In this document: positions 40,477-51,194 of the stretch, piece by piece
How positions within the stretch are numbered: position 1 is the first letter of the stretch
Layout: every line of letters starts with the position of its first letter
Source of the DNA: CAVQFO01 sp963711725
Lineage (GTDB): Bacteria; Pseudomonadota; Gammaproteobacteria; Nitrococcales; Aquisalimonadaceae
Direction: 5' to 3'
NCBI GenBank assembly: GCA_963711725.1
Contig: CAVQFO010000023.1
Span: forward strand, 490,141-554,140
Length of the DNA stretch: 64,000 nucleotides
Position numbers and translations under genes: made by a program
The notes under the pieces: generated by a model
Seen by the model: the letters and a program-made list of their open reading frames with translations, nothing else
What the model was told of the DNA's origin: nothing
The model's database searches: none

Positions 40477-40639
40477 AGCCCGGATGTTTCATGAATTCGC
40501 GTGATGATCGCGTATGGATTTGAGTTCACGAGCGTTTTTCCGATTGAGCGCCGTATCCCGCTATACGGCCGATTGAGGAAAAGCGCTTGAGGGCTCAAAG
40601 ACATCGCGAGGGCGCGTGAATTCATGAAACACCCGGGCT
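40477..40639. repeat. Imperfect palindromic element between rng and yhdP
   Basis: The ends AGCCCGGATGTTTCATGAA (40477 on) and TTCATGAAACACCCGGGCT (ending 40639) are near-perfect inverted repeats of about 23 bases; weaker pairing continues inward to a central GCCGTAT/ATACGGC (40549-40568). The 163-base element fills almost the whole gap between the rng stop (40641) and yhdP start. No coding capacity. Confidence 0.75.
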
Positions 40640-40640
40640 G

Positions 40641-42101
40641 TTACATCAGTACAACGTCGAACTGGTCCTGGGCATAGAGCGGCTCCGCCTGGAGGTTGAT
40701 GGGCCGCCCCACGAACGCCTCCAGCTCGGCGACGTTGATACTCTCCTCGTCCAGCATCAGATCCACCACTTCCCGGGCCGCGAGCACCACCAGTTTCCGG
40801 GCGTCCACGAACTGCCGGGCTTCGCGCATGATTTCCCGGAAGATCTCGTAGCAAACCGTCTCCGGCGTCTTCAGGGTGCCGCGACCCGCACAAGTGGGAC
40901 AACCCTCGCAAAGCGTACGTTCCAGGCTTTCCCGGGTCCGCTTGCGGGTCATTTCCACCAGGCCCAAAGCGGACACGCCGCTGATCTGGGTCTTGGCACG
41001 ATCGCGCTCGAGGCTGCGCTCCAGCGCTCGGAGCACCTGGCGCTTGTGCTCCTCCTCCTCCATATCGATGAAATCGATAATGATGATTCCGCCGAGGTTG
41101 CGCAGCCGCAGTTGCCGGGCGATCGCCTGGGCCGCCTCCAGATTGGTCTTGAAGATGGTTTCTTCCAGATTGCGGTGGCCGACGTAGGCACCGGTATTGA
41201 TGTCGACGGTGGTCATCGCCTCGGTCTGATCGATGATCAGATACCCACCCGACTTGAGCTCCACCTTCCGATTCAGCGCCTTCTGGATTTCGTCCTCGAC
41301 GCCGTAGAGGTCGAACAGCGGGCGCTCGCCCGGGTAATACTCGATCCGCGATACCAGCTCCGGCAGGAATTGCTCGCAGAAGGCCACCACGCGCTGGTGG
41401 TTTTCCCGGGAATCCACGCGCACCTTTTCCACTTCCGCCGCGGGCAGATCCCGCAACGAACGCAATACCAGCGGCAGATCCTCGTGGACCCGGCTGGCCG
41501 CCTTGGCGTCCGGCACCCGCTGATTGACCGACTCCCACAACTTCAGCAAAAAGGCCCGGTCCGCCCGCAGAGTGGCCTCGTTGGCGGATTCCGCGGCCGT
41601 GCGCACGATATAGCCGCCGTCGTTGTCCTCTTCGTCCACGAAACTCTGGCAGATCTCCCGCAGGCGCTGACGCTCGGCCTCGTCCTCGATTCGGGCGGAG
41701 ACGCCCACGCTGGCCCCGTTGGGCAGATAAACCAGATGGCGAGAGGGAATGGTGATATGCGTGGTCAACCGCGCGCCCTTGGTTCCCAAGGGGTCCTTGA
41801 CCACCTGGACCAGCAGCTCCTGGCCTTCACGGACCAGCTCGGCGATGTTGTCGGAACGGCGCTCGCTTTCCCCGGAAGCGGCGATATCGGAGGCGTGAAG
41901 AAAGGCGGTGCGGTCCAGCCCCACCTCGAGAAACGCCGCCTGCATGCCGGGCAGCACCCGCACCACCCGTCCCTTGTAGATATTGCCCACCAGCCCCTTG
42001 CGGCGCGTGCGCTCCACCCAGACCTCCTGGAGCACGCCATTCTCGACAATGGCGACCCGGGTCTCGGGCGGCGTGACGTTGATCAGGATTTCCTGGCTCA
42101 T
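40641..42101 (-). CDS. rng: Ribonuclease G
   Basis: Endonuclease of the RNase E/G family that matures the 5' end of 16S rRNA. The 486-residue protein starts MSQEILINVTPPETRVA, has an S1 domain (about 35-125: NIYKGRVVRVLPGMQAAFLEVG), the catalytic Asp region LGGIIIIDFIDMEEEEHK with INTGAYVGHRNLEETIFKTN just before, and the zinc-link CEGCPTCAGRG near residue 405. The length fits RNase G, not RNase E, as there is no long C-terminal scaffold. It overlaps maf by four bases. Confidence 0.96.
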   Translation of the reverse strand: MSQEILINVTPPETRVAIVENGVLQEVWVERTRRKGLVGNIYKGRVVRVLPGMQAAFLEVGLDRTAFLHASDIAASGESERRSDNIAELVREGQELLVQVVKDPLGTKGARLTTHITIPSRHLVYLPNGASVGVSARIEDEAERQRLREICQSFVDEEDNDGGYIVRTAAESANEATLRADRAFLLKLWESVNQRVPDAKAASRVHEDLPLVLRSLRDLPAAEVEKVRVDSRENHQRVVAFCEQFLPELVSRIEYYPGERPLFDLYGVEDEIQKALNRKVELKSGGYLIIDQTEAMTTVDINTGAYVGHRNLEETIFKTNLEAAQAIARQLRLRNLGGIIIIDFIDMEEEEHKRQVLRALERSLERDRAKTQISGVSALGLVEMTRKRTRESLERTLCEGCPTCAGRGTLKTPETVCYEIFREIMREARQFVDARKLVVLAAREVVDLMLDEESINVAELEAFVGRPINLQAEPLYAQDQFDVVLM

Positions 42102-42694
42102 GGGCGCCGCCAGGCATGGCGATAGTCAACCTGGAACTCGTCCAGCAGATCGGCCGTCTCGAACAGCGGCAGGCCCATCACCCCGGAGTAGCTGCCCTCC
42201 ATGTGCTCGACGAACACGGCACCCAGCCCCTGAATCGCATAGGCGCCCGCCTTGTCGGCCGGTTCGCCGGTCTCCCAGTAGCGCTCGCACTCCTGCGGCG
42301 TAAGCTCGCGGAACGTCACGTTGTTCACGCTCATGCGGGTGCCTTCGCGGTCATCCACCAGAGCCACCCCCGTCAGGACTTGATGCGTGGTCCCCGACAA
42401 TCGCTGCAGCATTTTCAACCCATCCGCGCGATCGCGGGGCTTGCCCAGCATCTCGCCATTGACCACAACCACCGTGTCCGCGCCCAACACCGGGTGAGGT
42501 TCACGCTCGCCCAACGCCCGCCAACCGGCGCGGGCCTTTTCCAAGGCGACACGAATAACAAAGACCTCCGGGGATTCGCCCGGTTCCCAGACCTCGTCAA
42601 CTTCATTGGCGACACGCTGGTAGCGCACACCGATCTGGGTGAGCAATTCCTGGCGCCGGGGAGAGCTGGATGCGAGATAAATGTCGGGCTTCAT
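42098..42694 (-). CDS. maf: Maf-family nucleotide pyrophosphatase (YhdE type, dTTP/UTP)
   Basis: House-cleaning enzyme hydrolysing dTTP, UTP and modified pyrimidine nucleotides. The 198-residue protein opens with IYLASSSPRRQELLTQIGV, has EKARAGWRAL, VLGADTVVVVNGEMLGKP and a late TGEPADKAGAYAIQGLGAVFV, which all match Maf; the YhdE subgroup call rests on locus next to rng. ATG at 42694 is preferred over an upstream start at 42742. Confidence 0.94.
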   Translation of the reverse strand: MKPDIYLASSSPRRQELLTQIGVRYQRVANEVDEVWEPGESPEVFVIRVALEKARAGWRALGEREPHPVLGADTVVVVNGEMLGKPRDRADGLKMLQRLSGTTHQVLTGVALVDDREGTRMSVNNVTFRELTPQECERYWETGEPADKAGAYAIQGLGAVFVEHMEGSYSGVMGLPLFETADLLDEFQVDYRHAWRRP

Positions 42695-42752
42695 GCCACG
42701 CCTCACCGTCTTGGAGTCCGTAGAAATTGAGGCGCGCCTCAAACCGCGCGCC

Positions 42753-43220
42753 TTACCGATGATACGGGTGATTTTTTATGATCGTCCAGGCGCGATAAAG
42801 CTGTTCCGCCAGCACCACCCGCACCAGCATGTGCGGCAGGGTCAATCGGGACAGGGACCACCGCTGATCGGCGCGCGCCAGGCATGTCTCCGACAAGCCG
42901 TCCGGCCCGCCCACCAGAAGCGCGACGTCGCGCCCCTCCGGGAGCCAGCCTTGAAGTTCCTCCGCCAATTCCTCCGTGTCGCGCTGCCGCCCTTTCACGT
43001 CCAACGCCACCACCCGGCTGCCCTCCGGCACGGCCCGCAACATTCGCGCCCCCTCCTCCTCACGGGCCGTTTGGGGATCACGGTGGCGGCCCTTGCCGCC
43101 CAGAGGCAATTCCACCAGCTCCAGCGAAAACTCCCGCGGCAACCGCCGGCGGTACTCCTCGAACCCGGCGGCCACCCAGTCCGGCATCTTCTGGCCGATG
43201 GCGATCAGCCGAATCCGCAT
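42753..43220 (-). CDS. rlmH: 23S rRNA (pseudouridine-1915 N3)-methyltransferase RlmH
   Basis: SPOUT-class methyltransferase acting on assembled 70S ribosomes. The protein is 155 residues, starting MRIRLIAIGQKMPDWV, with the SAM-knot region DVALLVGGPDGLSE, LTLPHMLVRVVLAEQLYRAW and the C-terminal NHPYHR that are nearly invariant in RlmH. It starts one base after the rsfS stop. Confidence 0.97.
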   Translation of the reverse strand: MRIRLIAIGQKMPDWVAAGFEEYRRRLPREFSLELVELPLGGKGRHRDPQTAREEEGARMLRAVPEGSRVVALDVKGRQRDTEELAEELQGWLPEGRDVALLVGGPDGLSETCLARADQRWSLSRLTLPHMLVRVVLAEQLYRAWTIIKNHPYHR

Positions 43221-43583
43221 TTAGCCGGCCGTGGAGGAAGAGGACTGATCCTCGCCTTCCTCTTCAACGCCCCAGATCCGTTCCAGACGGTAGAGATCGC
43301 GCACCCGCGGCAGCATGACATGCACCACCGCGTCGCCCAGATCCACCAGGATCCATTCCGCGCCGGCCTCGCCTTCCACCCCCAACGGTCGCTCGCCCGC
43401 CTGTTTGGCGGCCTCCACCACTCGGTCGGCGATGGCCTTGACGTGGCGATTCGAGTTGCCGGAGGTCACCACCATGAGGTCGGTGATGCCGGTCTTGCCG
43501 CGCACGTCCAAGGCAACCGGGTCCAGCGCCTTGATGTCGGCCAGGGTATCGAGAATGAGGCTTTTCAGTGCGTCGAATTCCAT
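43221..43583 (-). CDS. rsfS: Ribosomal silencing factor RsfS
   Basis: Binds ribosomal protein L14 and blocks subunit joining in starved cells. The 120-residue protein has LALDVRGKTGITDLMVVTSGNS-type sequence (here VALDVRGKTGITDLMVV), RHVKAIADRVVEAAKQAG and EWILVDLGDAVVHVMLPRVRDLYRLE, the RsfS/Iojap core. Order nadD-rsfS-rlmH is conserved, although a 268-base foldback element separates it here from nadD. Confidence 0.96.
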   Translation of the reverse strand: MEFDALKSLILDTLADIKALDPVALDVRGKTGITDLMVVTSGNSNRHVKAIADRVVEAAKQAGERPLGVEGEAGAEWILVDLGDAVVHVMLPRVRDLYRLERIWGVEEEGEDQSSSSTAG

Positions 43584-43585
43584 AC

Positions 43586-43853
43586 TAGTGGTCCCTCAAG
43601 GTGAGATTTACGGGTTCAGCGCCCCTGTGGGGTTTTGCCGCAAGGCGCGCTGCGCAGACAATGGCCAGGACCCTTGTCAAGCAGCGCAACGCCGCGGCGG
43701 GACACCACAGGGGCGCCCGAAGGGTGGGTTTGTCAGCGCCCCTGGCGGCGTTACGGCCCTTGCAAAGGACTGGGCCATTCGCTGCGAGCCGCGCCTTGCC
43801 AGGAACGCTGACAAACCCACTGAACCCGCAAATATCACCTTGAGGGACCACTA
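43586..43853. repeat. 268-base foldback (MITE-like) element between nadD and rsfS
   Basis: Terminal inverted repeats of 34 bases (43586-43619 and 43820-43853, TAGTGGTCCCTCAAGGTGA...) agree at 32 positions. Inner sequence is also a weaker palindrome: CAAGGCGCGCTGCGCAG...AATGGCC on the left corresponds to GGCAAGGCGCGGCTCGCAGCGAATGGCC read from the right in pieces. A TA could be a target duplication at each edge. It carries no gene and starts two bases before the rsfS start codon region, occupying its likely leader. Confidence 0.8.
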
Positions 43854-43870
43854 AATTGCCTTCGAAAAGG

Positions 43871-44539
43871 TTATTCACCGTCGGTTGTGCCATAGAGGCG
43901 ATGCTTGTGGATGTAGGCGAGAACGGACTCGGGAACCAGATAGCGGGCAGACCGCCCGGCCGCAAGGCTTTCGCGGATGGCGGTGGCGGAGATTTCCAGC
44001 TGGGTTACGGACTGGAAGATCACCCGCCCCGCCGGTGAGCGCCGCAGGGCCTCGAATGAATCCGTCCGACGCGGCGCCAGCCACCGGTCCAACGGGCCAC
44101 CGGCGGGCACTTGGCTGCCGGGGCGCTCCATGACGACCAGATGGGCCAATTCCGCCAGCCGCTCCCATCGGTCCCAGGACTGCAGGCCCAGGAAGGCGTC
44201 CATGCCGATGATCAGGCACAGCCGGTGCCCCGGAAACTCCCGGCGCAGGCTTTCCAGGGTATCCACCGAGTAGGAGGGGCCGTCGCGCCGCAGTTCCCGG
44301 TCGTCCACCACGAACCCGGCGACGCCTTCGGCCGCGCTGGCGAGCATCCCCAGGCGATGAGCGGGCGAAACCGCCGGCTGATCCCGGTGCGGCGGAACGC
44401 TGGCGGGGACGAGGCGAAGCTGCTCGAACCCGCCGGCCTCGAGAATCTCCAGAGCCGGCCGCAGGTGACCGTGGTGGATGGGATCGAAGGTGCCCCCGAA
44501 CATGCCCAGCAACGGCAGTGTGTCGTGGGAGGAAGTCAC
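43871..44539 (-). CDS. nadD: Nicotinate-nucleotide adenylyltransferase
   Basis: Makes deamido-NAD from nicotinate mononucleotide and ATP. The 222-residue protein shows [21 protein letters not shown] with the HxGH nucleotidylyltransferase motif, [30 protein letters not shown] and the C-terminal [28 protein letters not shown] with the ISSTxIR-like motif. It follows proA by 27 bases. A reading that seems to fuse it to proA is produced by the proA frame error. Confidence 0.97.
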   Translation of the reverse strand: MTSSHDTLPLLGMFGGTFDPIHHGHLRPALEILEAGGFEQLRLVPASVPPHRDQPAVSPAHRLGMLASAAEGVAGFVVDDRELRRDGPSYSVDTLESLRREFPGHRLCLIIGMDAFLGLQSWDRWERLAELAHLVVMERPGSQVPAGGPLDRWLAPRRTDSFEALRRSPAGRVIFQSVTQLEISATAIRESLAAGRSARYLVPESVLAYIHKHRLYGTTDGE

Positions 44540-44566
44540 GCGGCGACGATCTTCCCCGAGGGCAGG

Positions 44567-45851
44567 CTACTGGCGGACATGGCCGTCGCCCAGCACCACG
44601 TACTTCTGAGTCGTCAGGCCTTCCAGGCCCACCGGGCCCGCGGGCGTGAAGCTTGTTGGTGCTGATGCCGATCTCCGCGCCCAGGCCGTATTCGAAGCCG
44701 TCGGCAAACCGTGTGGAGGCATTGACCATCACCGAACTGGAATCGACTTCCCGCAGGAACCGGCGGGCTCGGGTGTAGTTCTCGGTGATGATGCTGTCGG
44801 TGTGATGGGAGCCGTAGCGCTCGATGTGCTCGATGGCCTCGTCCAGGCCCTCCACCACCTTGACCGCCAGGATGGGCGCCAGGTATTCCTCGCCCCAATC
44901 GGCTTCGGTGGCTTCGGTCATGGCGGGCACCAGCTGGCGGCTTTCCGGGCAGCCTCGCAGCTCCACGCCCACCTCGGTGAGCCGCTGCGCCAGCTCCGGC
45001 AAAATCCGGCCGGCGATGGCCCGGGCCACCAGCAGGGTTTCCATGGTGTTGCAGGTGCCGTAGCGCTGAGTCTTGGCGTTGAAGGCCACGCTCAGCCCCT
45101 TCTGGACGTCCGCCTGATCGTCGATGTAAACATGGCACACCCCGTCCAGATGCTTGATCACGGGCACGGTGGCTTCGCGGCTGACGCGCTCGATCAGGCC
45201 CTTGCCGCCCCGTGGAATGATGACGTCCACGTAGCGGTCCATGGTGATCAGTTCGCCCACGGCGGCGCGATCGGTGGTGGCCACGACCTGGACGGCGGTG
45301 GCGGGCAGGCCGGCCTGTTCCAGACCGATGCTCAGGCATTCGGCAATGGCGCGATTGGAGTGGGCGGCCTCGGAACCGCCGCGCAGGACGGCGGCGTTGC
45401 CGGACTTCAGGCACAGCGCCGCGGCATCGGCGGTCACATTGGGCCGCGACTCGTAGATGATGCCCACCACGCCCAGGGGCACGCGCATCTTGCCCACCTG
45501 GATGCCCGAAGGGCGGTTGTTGAGATCGGTGATGGCGCCCACGGGATCGGGCAGGGCCGCGACCTGGCGAAGCCCTTCGGCCATCCCCTCGATGCGGGCG
45601 GCCGTGAGCTCGAGACGGTCCAGCAGGGCCTCGTCCAGGCCCGCCTGGCGACCGGCCTGAAGATCCTTGCGGTTGGCCTTGATCAAGGCCTCGCTGCGGG
45701 CTTCGATGATGTCGGCCATGGCCCGCAACGCCGTGTCCTTGGCGCCGCTCTCGGCGCGGGCCATGGCGCGGCCCGCCGCGCGGGCCTGTTGGCCCACCGT
45801 TTCCATGTACTGGCGAATGTCGCCGAGCTGTTGTTCCGCTGTCACACTCAT
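44567..45851 (-). CDS. proA: Glutamate-5-semialdehyde dehydrogenase (gamma-glutamyl phosphate reductase), frameshifted
   Basis: Reduces gamma-glutamyl phosphate in proline synthesis. Sequence from [12 protein letters not shown] to [18 protein letters not shown] is continuous and includes [30 protein letters not shown] and the active-site Cys in [13 protein letters not shown]. At about 44632-44633 the frame slips; one base less gives [19 protein letters not shown] and a stop at 44569-44567, the normal ProA C-terminus, for 427 residues. As given, the frame reads on into nadD. Most likely a sequence error. Confidence 0.93.
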
Positions 45852-45868
45852 GCCGCTATTCCAGATCG

Positions 45869-46897
45869 TCACGCGGCGCCGCGTTTGGCGGCGCCAATGT
45901 TGGCTATCGATATGCCCAATTGTAACAATTCGTCCCACGGACTGCCCGGTGCCGCACCCTTGATCACCCGGTCGGCCTCCGCGCAGCGCGCCAGCGCGGA
46001 CCGCCACTCGGCGGGGCGCCCCCGGCGGGCGGCCTTCTGGACCAGACTCTTGCGGGGACCGAACACCCGGTTTTCGCGGAAAAAGCCCTCGGTGGCGCCC
46101 GGCCCGCCGGGCGCGGACAACTGGCCGATGGTCCGCACCTCCCGACTCAGCGCCCACAGCACCAGCACGGGCTCCTCGCCCTCTTCCCGCAGGCCTTGAA
46201 GGATCCGGCGGGTGCGCCGGGCATCACCCGCAAGCACTGCCTCCGACAGGTCGAACACGGTGTAGCGGGCGCTGTCGGCCACGACCTCGCGCACGGTGTC
46301 GGCGCCCACCGCCCCCTCACCCACCAGCAGACGTAGCTTCTCCAGTTCCTGGGCCGCCGCCAGCAGATTGCCTTCCGCCCGCTCCGCCAACAACTGCAGC
46401 GCTTCCGGGTCCGGCCGCAGCCCCAAGCGCTGGGCACGCGCACCCAGCCACCGAGGCAGCCGGTCACGTTCAATCGGCCAGACTTGCACCGCTACCCCGG
46501 CCCGATCAATGGCCTGCACCCATTTGCCCTTGCGCTGGGCGGGGTCCAAGCGCCCGGTGCTGACGATCAGCACCACGTCCGGCGGCGCTTTCCCGCAGAA
46601 CTCCACCAAGGCTTTGGAGCCCGGCTGGCCGGGCTTGCCCGAGGGAATACGCAGTTCCACGATGCGCCGATCGCCGAACAGCGACAAGTTGTCGGCGGCG
46701 GCGGCAAGCCGGCCCCAGTCGAAGCCGGCTTCCACGTTCAGGACTTCACGCTCGGTGAACCCCTGCTCGCGAGCCTCCCGGCGCAGACGATCCAGGCATT
46801 CACCGGTCAATAGCGGCTCCTCGCCGCTGACCAACGCCACGGGCGGCAAGCCCCGGTTCTTCAGGAAACCGTCCAGTTCGTCGGGCCGAATGGGCAT
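45869..46897 (-). CDS. holA: DNA polymerase III delta subunit
   Basis: Clamp-loader subunit that opens the beta clamp. The 342-residue protein matches HolA with its N-terminal [31 protein letters not shown] block ([22 protein letters not shown] in pieces), [19 protein letters not shown] and the C-terminal [13 protein letters not shown]. Start ATG is directly adjacent to the lptE stop. Locus leuS-lptE-holA is conserved. Confidence 0.95.
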   Translation of the reverse strand: MPIRPDELDGFLKNRGLPPVALVSGEEPLLTGECLDRLRREAREQGFTEREVLNVEAGFDWGRLAAAADNLSLFGDRRIVELRIPSGKPGQPGSKALVEFCGKAPPDVVLIVSTGRLDPAQRKGKWVQAIDRAGVAVQVWPIERDRLPRWLGARAQRLGLRPDPEALQLLAERAEGNLLAAAQELEKLRLLVGEGAVGADTVREVVADSARYTVFDLSEAVLAGDARRTRRILQGLREEGEEPVLVLWALSREVRTIGQLSAPGGPGATEGFFRENRVFGPRKSLVQKAARRGRPAEWRSALARCAEADRVIKGAAPGSPWDELLQLGISIANIGAAKRGAA

Positions 46898-47418
46898 CTA
46901 CTGACTCTTCTGGCCCAGGGCGATCTGCATCTGGGCGAGGATCTGGCTGACGATGTCGCGCCGCAGGTTTTCGGTCAGCTGCGCACGGCGCGACTCGCTG
47001 ACCTGGACCTGGGTGGACTGGTAACTATAGACGCCAGAACGGCGAATGGTGCGGGTATCGATCAAGGGCTTGCCCTCGGCGTCCAGCAGCCGGAAGGTCA
47101 CCTGATCCACCACCTCGTATTCACTGACTTCGGTACGGGCGGTGATGGTCTTGGCGCGCTGGGAGACATTCTCCGTGACCAGGACCAGCTCCGGCACCTT
47201 GGCCTCGGCGCTATCCACCAGCTTCGCGCCGGAGACCTGAAGCGCGTTGCGTACCGCCCGGCTCAGATCGCCCTGACCCATCTCAGCGGTGAGGCGCAGG
47301 GCCTGGCCGTCGAGGCTCACGGCCCCCGCGCCGGCGCCGCGCAGGTGCCAGCCACAGGCGCTGAGCAGCATCGCCGCGGCCAGCACCACCAGGGCGAGTC
47401 GGCGCGGTGCCTGGGTCA

Positions 47419-47419
<1 letters not shown>
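46898..47419 (-). CDS. lptE: LptE, LPS-assembly outer-membrane lipoprotein
   Basis: Plugs and stabilises the LptD barrel for LPS insertion. The 173-residue product has a lipoprotein signal with Cys22 (AMLLSACGWHLRG), the family's CGxxLRG start. The rest is the poorly conserved LptE fold with SEYEVVDQVTFRLLDAEGKPL and RRDIVSQILAQMQ. The ATG shares a base with the leuS stop. Confidence 0.94.
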
Positions 47420-50003
<2,584 letters not shown>

Positions 50004-50106
50004 TTAGGTCAAATTGTGCCGGCGCCGGATCCGTATGATGGACACGTTGCAATGCCGAACTCCGGCAACCACATTCAGAAGCAGTGCCAACCAACGGAGA
50101 CCAGCC

Positions 50107-50610
50107 ATGGCCCACGACCGAAAAGAACATGAACTGCGCGGCTACGAGAAGATGCTGGAACGGGTCCAGTCGCTGATGGATTCACCGCGCCAGATGAAGC
50201 TGGGCGAGGCGGTGGACCATGCCAAGGAGCGCGCGGTGGAACTGGAGGAACTCACCCGGACCGAGGCCGAACGGATCGGCGACTATGTCCGCCGCGACGT
50301 ACAGGACGCGGCCCGCTACATGGCCGAAAGCGACCAGGACCTGGGCGCCTGGTTCCAGATGGATCTGGCGCTGGTGGAAAGCTGGCTGTGGGACACCCTG
50401 ACCTCCGTGGCCGACAAGACCAAGCTGGAGATGCTGCAATTTCGGGAATCGTTGGAGGAATACAGCAAGTACTACACGGGCGAAGTCACCGGCCCGGGTG
50501 AACTGAAATGCGTGGAGTGCGGGAAAGTGCTGCATTTTCACGAAACCGGGCACATTCCGCCGTGCCCGGAGTGCAGCGGGACGACGTTTGAGCGGCCGTC
50601 GGGGAAATAA
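50107..50610 (+). CDS. Zinc-ribbon protein of the YbeL/DUF1451 family
   Basis: A 167-residue protein of unknown role. It has a helical N-terminal region (YEKMLERVQSLMDSPRQMKLGE, VELEELTRTEAERIGDYVRRD), then a C-terminal zinc ribbon with Cys-x2-Cys pairs (KCVECGKVLHF and PPCPECSGTTF). E. coli ybeL is likewise next to leuS. The start is preceded by GGAGACC. It is divergent from leuS, and REP repeats follow its stop. Confidence 0.9.
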   Translation: MAHDRKEHELRGYEKMLERVQSLMDSPRQMKLGEAVDHAKERAVELEELTRTEAERIGDYVRRDVQDAARYMAESDQDLGAWFQMDLALVESWLWDTLTSVADKTKLEMLQFRESLEEYSKYYTGEVTGPGELKCVECGKVLHFHETGHIPPCPECSGTTFERPSGK

Positions 50611-50628
50611 TGGTTGGCGGCTGCATTG

Positions 50629-50697
50629 TTCGCGGTCGACACGACCGCTCCTACGAATAATGCTCTCAATTGTAGGAGCGGTCGTGTCGACCGCGAA
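50629..50697. repeat. Type A REP pair, heads facing, 3' of the RAYT gene
   Basis: REPs at 50629-50654 (minus strand) and 50672-50697 (plus strand). Both have the GTAG head and a perfect 7-base stem GCGGTCG/CGACCGC with TGT loop. Their GTAG heads point toward each other across 17 bases, opposite to the other pairs in the window. The right copy ends five bases before the transposase stop codon. Confidence 0.88.
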
Positions 50698-50701
50698 TCC
50701 C

Positions 50702-51148
50702 TCACAACCAAACCCCATCCCACAACGAATATTCGCGTAGCGACCGAACGATGCCTGCCCGTAACGGATTGGCGACGATATAGCGAGCCGTGGGTAAAAG
50801 CTCTTCTTCACTCCTGAGAGCGTAGTCGTGGAAACCGGCCTGCCAGACTCTCCCAGTCCGCCCCAAACGACGGTTGACCCATCGCGCGCTGCTCAATTTA
50901 ACCGCCCGCACGCTCTGCGATAGGCAAAGGCCGCTGGGCAATTGCATCAGCCAATGAAGGTGGTCGGGCATGACAACAAAGCATAGCGTCTCGGCACGAG
51001 ACAAACGCAGAGCCTCTACCACGAAGCGACCAAGCGTCCAATCGCAGAAGAACGGGGTTCGATCCGCGGTCACCGTCGTGATCAGATAAATCTGGTTTGG
51101 GATCGACGCGCGACCGCGTCTTAGGTTTCTTCCGTGAAACCGAGGCAT
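50702..51148 (-). CDS. REP-associated tyrosine transposase (RAYT, Y1 HUH family)
   Basis: A 148-residue single-strand DNA transposase relative. The HUH motif is His63-Leu-His65 in CFVVMPDHLHWLMQL, and the likely catalytic tyrosine is Tyr123 in ARYIVANPLRAG; WQAGFHDYALR and the final YSLWDGVWL are typical RAYT features. ATG at 51148 follows a GGGAG ribosome site. Family members bind and cut GTAG-headed REPs; matching REPs flank this gene on both sides. It lies between lnt and ybeL-like genes. No truncation is visible, so it may be active. Confidence 0.93.
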   Translation of the reverse strand: MPRFHGRNLRRGRASIPNQIYLITTVTADRTPFFCDWTLGRFVVEALRLSRAETLCFVVMPDHLHWLMQLPSGLCLSQSVRAVKLSSARWVNRRLGRTGRVWQAGFHDYALRSEEELLPTARYIVANPLRAGIVRSLREYSLWDGVWL

Positions 51149-51167
51149 GGAGGATTCTCCCAAAGAA

Positions 51168-51193
51168 TTCGCGGTCGACACGACCGCTCCTAC
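51168..51193 (-). repeat. Type A REP, 5' of the RAYT gene
   Basis: A single REP in the same orientation as the RAYT gene, identical in its 26 bases to the copies at 50629-50697. It lies 20 bases upstream of the RAYT start codon and one base before the lnt stop codon. Confidence 0.88.
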
Positions 51194-51194
51194 A

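Noticed and set aside
37165..40494. Very long open frame on the plus strand across yhdP
   Set aside because: Antisense shadow caused by high GC; its translation is low-complexity His/Gly/Gln-rich with no family motifs, while yhdP on the other strand is well conserved.
43875..46157. Apparent ProA-NadD-region fusion protein of 760 residues
   Set aside because: The joined frame results from one extra base near 44632. The tail past that point is out-of-frame nadD sequence, and both genes are complete separately.
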